A DNA stretch of 64,000 bases, from positions 426,962 through 490,961 of the forward strand of contig JAHNZQ020000001.1 of the NCBI GenBank assembly GCA_019155205.2. The letters are read 5' to 3'. Below, one piece after another: positions 1 to 9,804 of the stretch (position 1 is its first letter; the number at the start of each line of letters is the position of its first letter). Position numbers and translations under genes: made by a program. This DNA comes from Gracilaria vermiculophylla. Taxonomy: Eukaryota; Rhodophyta; Florideophyceae; Gracilariales; Gracilariaceae. The notes below the pieces were generated by a model. That model ran no database searches and was not told the DNA's origin. It saw only the letters and a list, made by a program, of their open reading frames with translations.

Positions 1-240
1 TTGAATTTCTTGAAAAAAACGCATTGAATTTAAAAAACGCATTGAATTTAAAAAACGCATTGAATTTCTTGAATTTAAAATATCAAAATATCAAAAACGC
101 ATTGAATTTCTTGAATTTCTTGAATTTCTTGAAAAAAACGCATTGAATTTAAAAAACGCATTGAATTTCTTGAATTTCTTGAATTTCTTGAAAAAAACGC
201 ATTGAATTTAAAAAACGCATTGAATTTCTTGAATATTTCA
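1..240. repeat. AT-rich tandem repeat array
   Basis: The stretch is built from two short interleaved units: a 9-base TTGAATTTC unit and an 18-19-base unit with core ACGCATTGAATTT next to a run of A. They recur from the first base of the window to about 235, so the array probably begins before the window. No gene is visible in it. Long repeat arrays of this sort are typical of the one large non-coding region of diatom mitochondrial genomes; that assignment is an inference. Confidence 0.85.
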
Positions 241-400
241 TCTTTCATATTTTTCTCAATTTATGTAACTTTTTTAATCATAAATTTCATATTTTATGTA
301 AAACGCATTTCGTAAAATTTTTTTAATTGCAAATTTCTTGTATTTACAGTTTTTTTTCAATCCTTAGAATAAGGAATCATTGAGTGAATACGAAAAAGGA

Positions 401-529
401 GGGAGGGTGGTCGGGGGTGGGAGGAAGGTTCTCAATAGCATAGGTATAAGGACAGAAAAAGGGCTTGAAAAAAAAGGGAGGGTGGTCGGGGGTGGGAGGA
501 AGGTTCTCAATAGCATAGGTATAAGGACA
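401..529. repeat. 54-bp G-rich direct repeat (two copies)
   Basis: Copies at 401-454 and 476-529 are identical over 54 bases. Each begins with a run of G-tracts (GGGAGGGTGGTCGGGGGTGGG, given here as tract pattern 3-3-2-5-3) and ends with a mixed segment. A further G-rich stretch follows at about 546-570. The plus strand fits the G-quadruplex consensus of four G3+ tracts with short loops. G-richness is extreme for this AT-rich molecule and strongly strand-biased. It lies upstream of cob, so a role in replication or transcription control is possible but untested. Confidence 0.8.
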
Positions 530-710
530 AGTACGTGGTTGTAAGGGGTGGGGGTGGGGGTTTGTGGATGGCTCCGTTTTTGATATTTTAAATTCAAGAA
601 ATACAAGAAATTCAATCCGTTTTTTAAATTCAAATTGTATTTCACAAATTTTTTCGAATTTTTTAGAATATTCATGAAGAAGCGTAAATTGTTTAACAAA
701 ATTAAAAAAT

Positions 711-783
711 TGAGAATGTGATAAGTTGGTCTGCTTATTTAATGTTTTGGTTGAATAAACAAGTTCAAATCTTGTTTCTTACA
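711..783 (+). tRNA. tRNA-like structure directly upstream of cob, identity unclear
   Basis: A clear T arm (759-775, stem ACAAG/CTTGT around loop TTCAAAT), a six-pair acceptor (711-716 with 776-781) and a D-like hairpin (721-738) can be drawn.
The anticodon stem is poor. The best fit puts TTT at 34-36, but a better trnK(UUU) is at 56502-56573. It may be a decayed tRNA, an edited tRNA or a processing signal: its 3' end is two bases before the cob start. Confidence 0.3.
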
Positions 784-784
784 G

Positions 785-3700
785 ATGAGTCAAATTTCTA
801 TGTTTTTTTTAAATGTATCAAATGGTATTACCAAGTTTATTCTATTAAATGTTAATAGAATAAAGACAGTATTACCAGTAAATTTACCAAGAGTAAATAA
901 AAATTATCTTATTGACATTTTTGATAATCATCTTATTCATTATAGTTCTCCTATTTCTTTAACGTATGCTTGAAGCTTCGGATCTTTAGCAGGTATATGT
1001 TTGATAATCCAAATGTTATCAGGTATTTTTTTAGCAATGCATTATACTCCACATATTGATCTAGCGTTTAGTAGTGTAGAATACGTAATGCGAGACGTGA
1101 ACAACGGCTGATTAATACGTTACATACATGCTAATGGTGCTTCCATGTTTTTCATAGTAGTATATTCTCATATTGCAAGAGGATTATATTATGGTTCTTA
1201 CATGGCCCCAAGAGAACTATTATGATGTTCTGGAGTAATTATTTTTTTATTAATGATGGGAACAGCTTTTACTGGATATGTTTTACCATGAGGTCAAATG
1301 AGCTTTTGAGGAGCAACTGTAATTACAAGTATGGTAACCGCTATTCCAGTCGCAGGTAAATATATAGTACAATGACTTTGAGGAGGTTACACAGTAGATA
1401 ATCCTACTCTAAATAGATTTTTTAGTATTCACTTTTTATTACCTTTTTTAATTGCAGGTTTAAGTTTAATTCATTTAGCACTTCTACATAAAAAAGGCTC
1501 AAATAATCCAGTGGGTTCAGATACCGGTATTGATGATATACCATTTTATCCCTACTTTGTTTCGAAAGATATCTTTGCGTTTTGTTCTTTTTTAATTTTT
1601 TTTGCTACTTTTGTTTTTTATTTTCCAAACACTTTGAATCATCCAGACAATTATATTCCAGCTGATCCATTAGAAACTCCAGCTCACGTGGTACCTGAAT
1701 GATATGAACGGGAAGTTTTATCGCGCGCTATCAGAGTAGAAATATTTTTTTTTTGTTTCTCAAACGTACTGTCTTTAGCTACAAAAGTTTTACGTTTAGT
1801 TACTCAACTTCTTATTATGCTTAGTGATACTATAACTTTGCTAATTATAGAGTTATATCATTCGGTGGAATCCCTGCTTAAGAAGTTTTTAATATTGATC
1901 ACTTGTAGAGTGAGAGCTCGTTTTGTTTTAAAAAGGTGTAGCTCAGACATTTTGACTTGTCAATTCTTTTGTAATACTCATTTTGTTTTTCTATTTAAAT
2001 TTATGTTAACTTCTCTTTACAAAAAATTCCTGTTCAAAATCGCATGATTAACGGATTCGAGTACGGAGTTCAGATATGTAGCATTCATGCAAATTTTTCT
2101 TTTACACAGAAAAATATCGCCTCAAAGAAGCAAGTGGAGAATAATATTTTTTTAGATGAAGCGTTTGTAGATAAGCCCTTTTTAGTAAGGAAGTACGTCA
2201 TTAGCTATGGCTCCGCCTTGCTGAAATTGCGAAGAAAATGCAATGGAGTTTCTCCGGCGTGTTTTCTAATGGACTCTTTTGTAAACACTAAAAGTTTATC
2301 TCGAGAATTTTCTTCTGCGGTAGAAATAGAGTCAGAACGTTTAAAACGTTCAATTTTAGAAGATTTGAAAAGTGACAACTGGCCCACCGATTGCCTGATA
2401 AAACGTAAGGGTATAAATAATTACGTTCAAAATGTGCAAAATCAAATTTTACGTTGCAAAAGAGAGCAACGACTTGATTTTATAGTTTCTCATGTTTTCG
2501 ATATTAGAAATCGAATATTTTCAATTGATAAAGTTTCGAGTGAATCCAAGAGCAGTAGTTATTTTCAAGTCGGTTATAGCGATTTTAGTCGAAAGTCTGA
2601 TAAATTTGTTTTGTTAAAACAAACTAAGTTAATTAATCTTTCGAAATTGCCCCCATGCAAAGTAGTCATGGTTGAAATACCTAAAGCTAATGGAGGTAAA
2701 AGATCACTTGGTATAAGTATGCCTGCGGACAAGGTTTTACAACGTATGTTTTTAAATTTTTTAGACGTGCTTATTGAAGAGGTGTTAAAACCTGAAGTTT
2801 TTGCTTATCGTAAAGGGCGTGATGCCAGAATGGCTGTCGCCAGTGTTTATGCCAAACTAAATCAAGCTAAACATATTGAGCAAATGTGCTTGTGTTCTGT
2901 TGACATTGAAAAATGTTTTGATAATTTTTTTCACCACCAAATTTTGGAACAATATCCTTTCCCTAAAAAGTACCGTTTTCTACTTTTACGCTGGTTAACG
3001 CCTAATATTCTAGACGAAAATCGCGATTTTAAAAATTTAGGTAAAGTTAATCGGGGAGTTCTTCAAGGTTCTATTTTAAGCCCAAGTATTGCAAACTTAT
3101 TACTTTCTAATGCTTTTCCTGAAAACATTTTAAAAGAAAGAAGAGAAGACAGACGAAAAGTATGGGCAGATATTTTTTCTTATGCAGATGATATCATATT
3201 AATTGCAAATAATCAAGCAATTTTTTACCGTCATTTGGCCAAATTAAGAAAAAATTTAAAAAGAATTGGTTTGTCACTGAACGATAAAAAAACAAAATCT
3301 TTTGTGTGTATAAAATCCAAAGTAAAATTTCAGTTTTTAGGTTTTGAGTTTTTAATTATGACAAGAGATCAACTCAAACGAAGTCCTATACTTTCCAACA
3401 TGAAAAATCTTTATTCTTTGAAAAAAGGGAATAAGGGCTTTGGCATTATACTTAGACCTAGCTCAGAGAAAGTTAAAGACATAAAAAAACGATTAAAAGC
3501 AACCATAAAAAGAATTCTTCACCAGCCTCGTAATGAAATTTACAAATCTTTTCAACAAATCAATTCTGTGTTATTAGGCTGGGGGTCCTATTATTATTTT
3601 AGCCAAGGATGTATCTATGGAAAAAGGGTTGATAATTATGTCTTTAAATATTTAAGAAAAACTTTGGTTAAAAAATTTCGATATAAAGGTTTGTTAAGAC

Positions 3701-4703
3701 CAAAGTGGGTAGTATACAATTTTTTTGGTTTAGGTAAACTAAACCCAAATGGTAAAAAATGGCAACCTCGTGCGTTGCAGTATGTTAAAAATTCATCTAA
3801 AATAGCTAAGTATGTTTACATCTGGTATTGTCAAGATACCTTTTTTAGGCTATCAATAACTTCATTTCTTTTAGATTCTAAAATGCGTAAACAAAATTAC
3901 TATGCCTTTCAAGATAGTTTTAAAAAAAGTATAAGTGAGTTGTTTATCAAACGGTTAAAATCTGATTTAAAAGTGAAGTTGCATGATGAGCAAAATGGTT
4001 TATGTTTAGTTTGTAAAGAGCAGATGGATGATAAGCTTCTTCTGTCCCGTTCATCTAAGTTGCATATTCATCAATTAGTGTCACGTAGTGTATCAAATAA
4101 GATTAACTTGAATAAAAAATCTTATGAGTCTCGTAAAAATAAAGTACTTTTGCATGAGAATTGTCATTTGGTGCTTCATAAAAGCAATTTATTTCAAGAC
4201 TCTTACTTATTACGCATGTTGGTGCCAGAAAAACCCATGATTTCGTAATAATATTTTCTCTTTTTTTTTACTCGATTAGTTATAACAATCCATAGGGAGC
4301 TGTATGCATTGCAAGGTGCTCGTACAGTTCTGGTCAGAGGAAATAAGGCCTAATAAGTCTTTATACTCACTGACAGTTTTTACCTTATTATGCAATTTTA
4401 AGAAGCATCCCTCACAAAGCTGGTGGTATTGTAGCTATGGTTGGTGCTATCTTAGTTTTTTTAGTTATTCCATTTTCTAATACATCTGATGTGCGTAATA
4501 CCACTTTTAGACCTGTATTTAAATTTTGTTTTTGATTTTTCATAGCAGACTTTATCGTCTTAACATGAGTAGGTCAAAAACCAGTTCGAAATAGCTTTAT
4601 TTTATTAGGTCAAATTGCTACATTTTACTATTTTGCATTTTTTCTAATATTAATTCCAATGATTGGAATTATTGAAACTAAATTAGTACGATTTTACAAA
4701 TAA
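785..4703 (+). CDS. cob: cytochrome b, two exons
   Basis: Cytochrome b is the membrane core of complex III and carries the two b hemes and the quinol sites. Exons are 785-1705 and 4377-4703, joining in phase inside the conserved PEWYFLP motif; TGA encodes the Trp of PEW. Visible motifs include [35 protein letters not shown] and, after the intron, [14 protein letters not shown]. The amino end has about 30 residues more than usual before the conserved LID..HLI..SSP segment; no other ATG lies nearer, so this start is kept. Gene length is otherwise normal. A group II intron with an intact ORF splits it. The apparent stop codons are all TGA. Confidence 0.95.
1706..4376 (+). mobile_element. group II intron in cob
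   Basis: The boundaries come from restoring the conserved cytochrome b reading frame. Domain V is clear at 4297-4330: a 34-base hairpin with the AGC triad near its 5' side and paired arms GAGCTGTA/ACAGTTC. The 5' end reads GAACGG rather than the usual GTGYG, and the 3' end reads CTGACAG, so both splice sites are atypical and could be off by a few bases. It holds the 734-residue ORF at 2044-4248. Confidence 0.85.
2044..4248 (+). CDS. cob intron reverse transcriptase/maturase with HNH endonuclease
   Basis: The 734-residue intron-encoded protein has RT fingers and palm with a preserved active site YADD near residue 380. A maturase (X) domain with [10 protein letters not shown] follows near residue 515, and an HNH nuclease region with CLVC and a paired C..H..H pattern covers about residues 653-715. 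It should splice its own intron and support retrohoming.
Every Trp is TGG, unlike host genes, and the ORF is uninterrupted, so it looks young. Its start overlaps the end of a frame that runs on from cob exon 1 (ATGA at 2044-2047). Its RT layout resembles the cox1 intron 3 and 4 proteins more than those of cox1 introns 1 and 2. Confidence 0.9.
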   Translation: MINGFEYGVQICSIHANFSFTQKNIASKKQVENNIFLDEAFVDKPFLVRKYVISYGSALLKLRRKCNGVSPACFLMDSFVNTKSLSREFSSAVEIESERLKRSILEDLKSDNWPTDCLIKRKGINNYVQNVQNQILRCKREQRLDFIVSHVFDIRNRIFSIDKVSSESKSSSYFQVGYSDFSRKSDKFVLLKQTKLINLSKLPPCKVVMVEIPKANGGKRSLGISMPADKVLQRMFLNFLDVLIEEVLKPEVFAYRKGRDARMAVASVYAKLNQAKHIEQMCLCSVDIEKCFDNFFHHQILEQYPFPKKYRFLLLRWLTPNILDENRDFKNLGKVNRGVLQGSILSPSIANLLLSNAFPENILKERREDRRKVWADIFSYADDIILIANNQAIFYRHLAKLRKNLKRIGLSLNDKKTKSFVCIKSKVKFQFLGFEFLIMTRDQLKRSPILSNMKNLYSLKKGNKGFGIILRPSSEKVKDIKKRLKATIKRILHQPRNEIYKSFQQINSVLLGWGSYYYFSQGCIYGKRVDNYVFKYLRKTLVKKFRYKGLLRPKWVVYNFFGLGKLNPNGKKWQPRALQYVKNSSKIAKYVYIWYCQDTFFRLSITSFLLDSKMRKQNYYAFQDSFKKSISELFIKRLKSDLKVKLHDEQNGLCLVCKEQMDDKLLLSRSSKLHIHQLVSRSVSNKINLNKKSYESRKNKVLLHENCHLVLHKSNLFQDSYLLRMLVPEKPMIS

Positions 4704-4759
4704 TTTTTTTTATTACAAAATTGTAGTTTTGACTTTTAGAAGTTAATTAAAATTAGAAA

Positions 4760-4849
4760 GGAAAAATGGCTGAGTGGCTTATAGCGAAGATCTGCTAAAT
4801 CTTTATATGAAAAAAATTTATATCGTGGGTTCGAATCCCACTTTTTCCA
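4760..4849 (+). tRNA. trnS: tRNA-Ser(GCU)
   Basis: A seven-pair acceptor GGAAAAA/TTTTTCC, anticodon GCT in loop CTGCTAA, the long variable arm expected of a class II tRNA, and a T arm GTGGG/CCCAC. Confidence 0.93.
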
Positions 4850-4961
4850 AAAAAAACTTTAAATAGTAGTTTATGGAATAAATAAAAGAATTATTAAAAA
4901 TGAGAATTTCAAAACTATATTCGATATTAGTTGATTTCATTTTCAACTTCTATATTTAAAA

Positions 4962-7900
4962 ATGTATTTACTATTAATTTTTTTATCAATTATCGGTTCT
5001 TGTCTAGCTGGTTTTTTCGGCAGATATTTAGGATCTAATGGGTCTGCAATTTTAACAACTAGTTGTTTATTCATATCTTTTTTACTTTCACTTTTAGCTT
5101 TTTACGAGGTAGGTTTAGGGCGTTGTTTTGTTTATATTAAGCTTTCTACTTGGATAAGCTCAGAAGTATTACATGTGGATTGAGGGTTTATGTTTGATAG
5201 TTTAACAGTATCTATGTGTGTAGTTGTTACATTTATTTCATTTTTAGTGCATTTATATTCAACAGAATACATGTCTCATGATCCACATTTACCTAGATTT
5301 ATGTCTTATTTATCTTTATTTACTTTTTTTATGCTTATTCTTATTAGTGCGGATAATTTTTTACAAATGTTTGTTGGTTGAGAAGGAGTAGGTTTATGTT
5401 CTTATCTATTAATTAATTTTTGATTTACAAGAATTCAAGCTAATAAAGCTGCTATAAAAGCAATGATTTTAAATAGAATCGGAGATTTTGGTTTACTTAT
5501 AGCAATTCTTCTTATTTTTATTAATTATAAAGCTGTTGATTATAGTACAGTTGCAGTGATAACACCTTTTTTTAAGACTACTACAATTAGTTTTTTAAAC
5601 TTTAAAATAAATTTATTAAACACTATTAGTTTGTTTATGTTTATTGGAGCTGTAGGTAAATCTGCTCAATTAACATTGCATACTTGATTACCAGACGCAA
5701 TGGAAGGTCCAACACCTGTATCTGCATTAATTCATGCGGCTACAATGGTTACAGCGGGAGTTTTTCTAATAACTAGAAGTTCTTTTATCTATGAACATAC
5801 TCCATATATTTTAGAATATGTAGTAATTATAGGAGTTTTAACATCTTTTTTTGCTGCAACAACTGGTTTACTTCAAAATGATTTAAAAAGAGTCATAGCC
5901 TATTCTACATGTAGTCAACTAGGTTATATGGTATTTGCATGTGGCTTGTCAAATTACTCTGTTGGTTTTTTTCATCTAACAAACCATGCTTTTTTCAAAG
6001 CTTTACTTTTTTTAGGAGCAGGTTCAGTAATACATGCAGTGAATGATGAACAAGATATGCGAAAAATGGGAGGATTAAAAAATCTAGTGCCTTTTACTTA
6101 TAGTATGATAGTTATTGGATCTTTAGCATTAATCGGTTTTCCTTTCCTAACTGGTTTTTACTCTAAAGATTTAATTTTAGAGATATCTTATAGTAAATAT
6201 AATTCACTAGGAATTTTCAGTTATGGTTTAGGTACTTTAGGAGCTTTTCTAACAGCTTTCTATTCTATGAGACTAAGTTATTTAACATTTTTATCCAAAC
6301 CTAATGGGTATAAACAAGTTATTTGTTTCGCCTATGATTCAGGACCTCAAATTTGCTTTGCTTTAGGTTGTCTAGCAATTCCAAGTATTTTAATAGGTTA
6401 TTTAACTAAAGATATGATTGTAGGAATTGGTAGTTCGTTTTTCGGAACAGCAATATATGTAAGCTTACAAAATTTTAATCTTTTCGACGCCGAGTTTATA
6501 GATGTATTTTACAAAACTTTGCCTGTTAATTTAAGTTTGGTAGGTTTTTTTTCTGCTTTTTTATTTTACATTTTTAAGTCTCGGTTTTTATTCATTTTAA
6601 AAACATCGACAGTAGGTAAAAAAATTTATTACTTCCTAAATCGAAAATGGTTAATTGATAAGATATACGCAGAGTTTTTAGGTCAATTTTTTTTTAAATT
6701 TGGTTATTCAACGAGTTACAAAGTGCGAGCGAACAGTAATTGAAACGGTTTCCGGAAAGAAATCAAAAAAAAGTGAGTACATTTTCTAAAAGCATTGATA
6801 AACTTAAGAATTTTAGATTCTAACTTTAGGAACAACTCGATTCGAGGATATTCAATCCTTTCATTTTTATCTTCAATTTTATTTTTGAAAAAAAGGGGTA
6901 AATGTAAATGAATTATTTCATTTTTATTACATGACACAAATAGAAATATTCTATTCTATAAGTTAAATCGACAAAAATCATCACCTTTCAATTGCGAGTC
7001 TAGTATTAGGTCTCATAATAAATGTTACCTTAAGGATAAATTTACTAAAAAATCTTATGAAGTTTTGAATGTAAATTTGGTTTTTATTTCTTTTAATAAA
7101 CTTAATACTTATAAGAATAAATTTTTTTCCACGGATGTTTATCCGTTAAAAAATAAATTTAAAAAAGAAACCCAAAAATTTGAAGATATATTTAATCTTG
7201 TATGTTCCATTAAAAATTTGCGTAAAGCTTATTATGAAATCAGAGATAAGCCAAATAACTTAAATTGACAAAACAATCATACCAAAATTCTAACAAATTT
7301 GGAATTTAATTGATTTTTGAGAATATCAAACAAACTTAATTTTGGAGTTCACAAATTTAAAAATAAAAAATTATTTAACATAAATAACAAAAAATTTTTA
7401 ATTATTGAAAGTTTCTGTGAAAAAATTATTCAACGAGTTATTTTTCAAGTTTTACGACAAATTTATGAAGGAATTAGTGTTTGAGAACAAGTAGAATATA
7501 AAATATTCACAAGTTTTAATGACTTTTCTTTCAATGGCAATTCAAAACGTGTTAAATTGAAAAAAAACAAAAAAATATATGAAATAAAAAAATGAATTTT
7601 AAAACCTGTCTTCCGTTATAATTTTTTTGGTTGTCGATATAATAATTCTATTTATTCGACTTTAAAAGTGATTAAAAAAACTTGATTTCCTGTTACATGG
7701 TTTTGATCTCTAGATTTTGTTAAAATTCTCAATAAAATTAATCAGGACAAACTTATTTCTAAAATTGAAAAGAAGATAAATGATTCAAAATTTATTCAAG
7801 AACTTCGTAAATTGTTGCAACATAACATTAGTGAGTTTGCTTATAAATATTCAAACATATTAAAAAATAACGCCTTTTTTTTTCTTCTGTTAAATATTTA

Positions 7901-9716
7901 TTTATTTTCTTTAGACAATTATATTTGTAAATTACAGACTAAATTAATTGAAAAAAATATATTTCACTTAAAATCTTATGAAAATAATTCAAAAAAGTTC
8001 AAAAAAAAAGCTAATATTAAAAATTTAAGTGTAAATATTGTACCAAAGCAAACGGTTAAAATCTATTATTCAAGATACGCTGATAATATATTATTTGGCT
8101 TTTTGATGAATAAATCATTAGCAAAAAAAATTACAAATAAGATTCAAAACTTCATTAAATTAAACTTAAATTATGAAAAGTCAAGTACAAAATCAAAATT
8201 AATTCATGGTATTTCAAAACCAGTTACATTTTTAAACTTTGAAATTAGTTTATATCCTTTTAAGTATAGTTATAGACCTCAACAGTTAATTAAATTTTAT
8301 AAGTTTAAAGCTGAGTTGCAAAAAAAAAAAATAAATGAGTCAAAAAAATATTTAAAAATGCAAAAACAAATACTTTTAAAATTTTATGAAAAATTTAATC
8401 AGTCTTCTATTATTAGTAATTATATTTCAAAAAAAAAAGTAAAGGCTCATTTAATTCCAATTCATTGAGTTAAAACTAAAATGATTCGCAGCTTAAAAAA
8501 CAGCTTAGCAAACATTAAAGCCAAACAATGATTTAATCCGTTAATGTTTGAAGAAAAAAATATTAACTTAAATAACATCTTGGCATTAGTAGAACAAAAA
8601 AATTTGAACATTTTAAAAAATGTTACCGAAAAATGAGTAAAACACGCTCAAAATTTAGCCAATCAAGAAAATGTTTTGGAATTAAGAACGGTTTCTGAAT
8701 TATTCTTTTCTACAAGTTTTGTTAAAGCTAGGGAAATGTACTTTAAAGAACTTAAAATTATTTCTTCCAAAAATTTTAGTAAAAAAATAACAAAAAATAT
8801 TATTAAAAACATCGCACAATACAAAACAAAAAAAAAATTTATACGAGAAATTAATTCTAATTCTCGTCCCATTAGAATTCTATTTTCTAAAAAATATCTT
8901 ATAAACAAATTTAGACTTTTCGGTATTATCCATAAAACTAACTTTAATCCTACAAATTTTAAGTCTTTAATTTTTTTGAAAGATCAAGATATTATCAATT
9001 GATACATATTAAAAGCAAAAAGTATTTGAAATTATTATAAGTGTTCGGAAAATATTCGAGACGTTAAAAAAGTCTTGGACTGAATGTTACGGTATGCTCT
9101 TTTTAGTACGTTAGCTAGTAAACATAAACTAAGTATTCGAAAATGTATCCAAAAACATTCAATGTCTCCGAATTTCTATCACTTTTATAAAGTCAATGAC
9201 AAAATTAGATCAATTTTACTAGTACAATATCCTAGTTTAAAATGAATAAATAACAAAAGTAAAATATTTAACAGTAATTTTTTAACTTTTTCAAAACTAG
9301 AAAAAATTTATAGACTATAACTGATTTCATAAATTTAAAAATAATGAAATACTTGTTTTAGAATTCAATCCCAAATTGGGTTTTTTATTTAAAAAAATAA
9401 AAAAAGCCGTGTGATTAGAAATAATCACGCACGGTTTTATAGGCAGGTTTATCTCTGACCTAACAAGATTGATCGAGGTATTTTTGAAATTTTAGGTCCA
9501 ACCGGTTTATCTCTTTCTGTTTCAAAAATCAGTTCTAACATTCACAATATGCAAACCAATTACATTTACCACTATAGTTTAATTATATTAATCGCAATGA
9601 CTTTATTTTTTGGTTTTTTAGAAATATGATTATTTTTTGAGTTTTTCATTGATTATCGTTTATGAATTTTAATTTTCCTACTCAATTTTTTTTATTATGA
9701 ATTTTACAAAAAATAA
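4962..9716 (+). CDS. nad5: NADH dehydrogenase subunit 5, two exons
   Basis: This is a proton-pumping membrane subunit of complex I. Exon 1 is 4962-6722 and exon 2 is 9465-9716, giving about 670 residues, the family norm. Antiporter-like motifs are visible: [39 protein letters not shown], and a lateral-helix tail [12 protein letters not shown] is used for several conserved Trp codons, which is why the frame appears broken under the standard code. Exon 1 ends at codon AAA just before a textbook GTGCG intron start; exon 2 restores [14 protein letters not shown]. The exon 1 frame stays open far into the intron as a maturase ORF. Confidence 0.95.
6723..9320 (+). CDS. degenerate matR-like maturase in frame with nad5 exon 1
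   Basis: With TGA as Trp, a single frame runs from nad5 exon 1 through the splice site to a TAA at 9318-9320, about 865 intron-encoded residues. RT-derived blocks are recognisable: WSLDFVKI with DSKFIQEL, then [10 protein letters not shown], then [10 protein letters not shown] at 8073-8102, where the normal second catalytic Asp of YADD is Asn. The carboxy part ([19 protein letters not shown], then [15 protein letters not shown]) matches the maturase domain of plant mitochondrial matR. There is no HNH. Composition is very AT-rich and Lys/Asn-rich. Likely a splicing factor only, with RT lost. It probably needs cleavage from a Nad5 fusion or an internal start; a TTG near 7065 is one candidate. 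Confidence 0.8.
6723..9464 (+). mobile_element. group II intron in nad5
   Basis: Starts GTGCGAGC and ends CTAAC, both canonical. Domain V is at about 9404-9438 with arms AAGCCGTGTG and CGCACGGTTT around a GAAA loop. It contains a matR-like ORF continuous with exon 1. Confidence 0.93.
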
Positions 9717-9728
9717 TCACATATTATT

Positions 9729-9804
9729 GGCGAATATAACTCAGTCGGTTAGAGTGTTAGGTTGTGGTTCTAAAAGTCATAGGTTCGAGTCCTATTATTC
9801 GCCT
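9729..9804 (+). tRNA. trnH: tRNA-His(GUG)
   Basis: Anticodon GTG sits in loop TTGTGGT. The acceptor GCGAATA/TATTCGC is preceded by the extra 5' G opposite C73 that is characteristic of tRNA-His. Confidence 0.95.

Noticed and set aside
1..240. CRISPR array
   Set aside because: The units are short, run together without unique spacers of constant length and have no cas genes; they are plain tandem repeats.
364..699. A 111-residue minus-strand protein
   Set aside because: It reads the G-rich direct repeats backward (Pro/Thr/Leu repeats); a by-product of the repeat.
4962..6743. Frameshifts or pseudogenes in nad5, cob, cox1 and others because of many apparent stops
   Set aside because: All internal stops are TGA at conserved Trp positions and a tRNA-Trp(UCA) is present, so the genes are intact under code 4.
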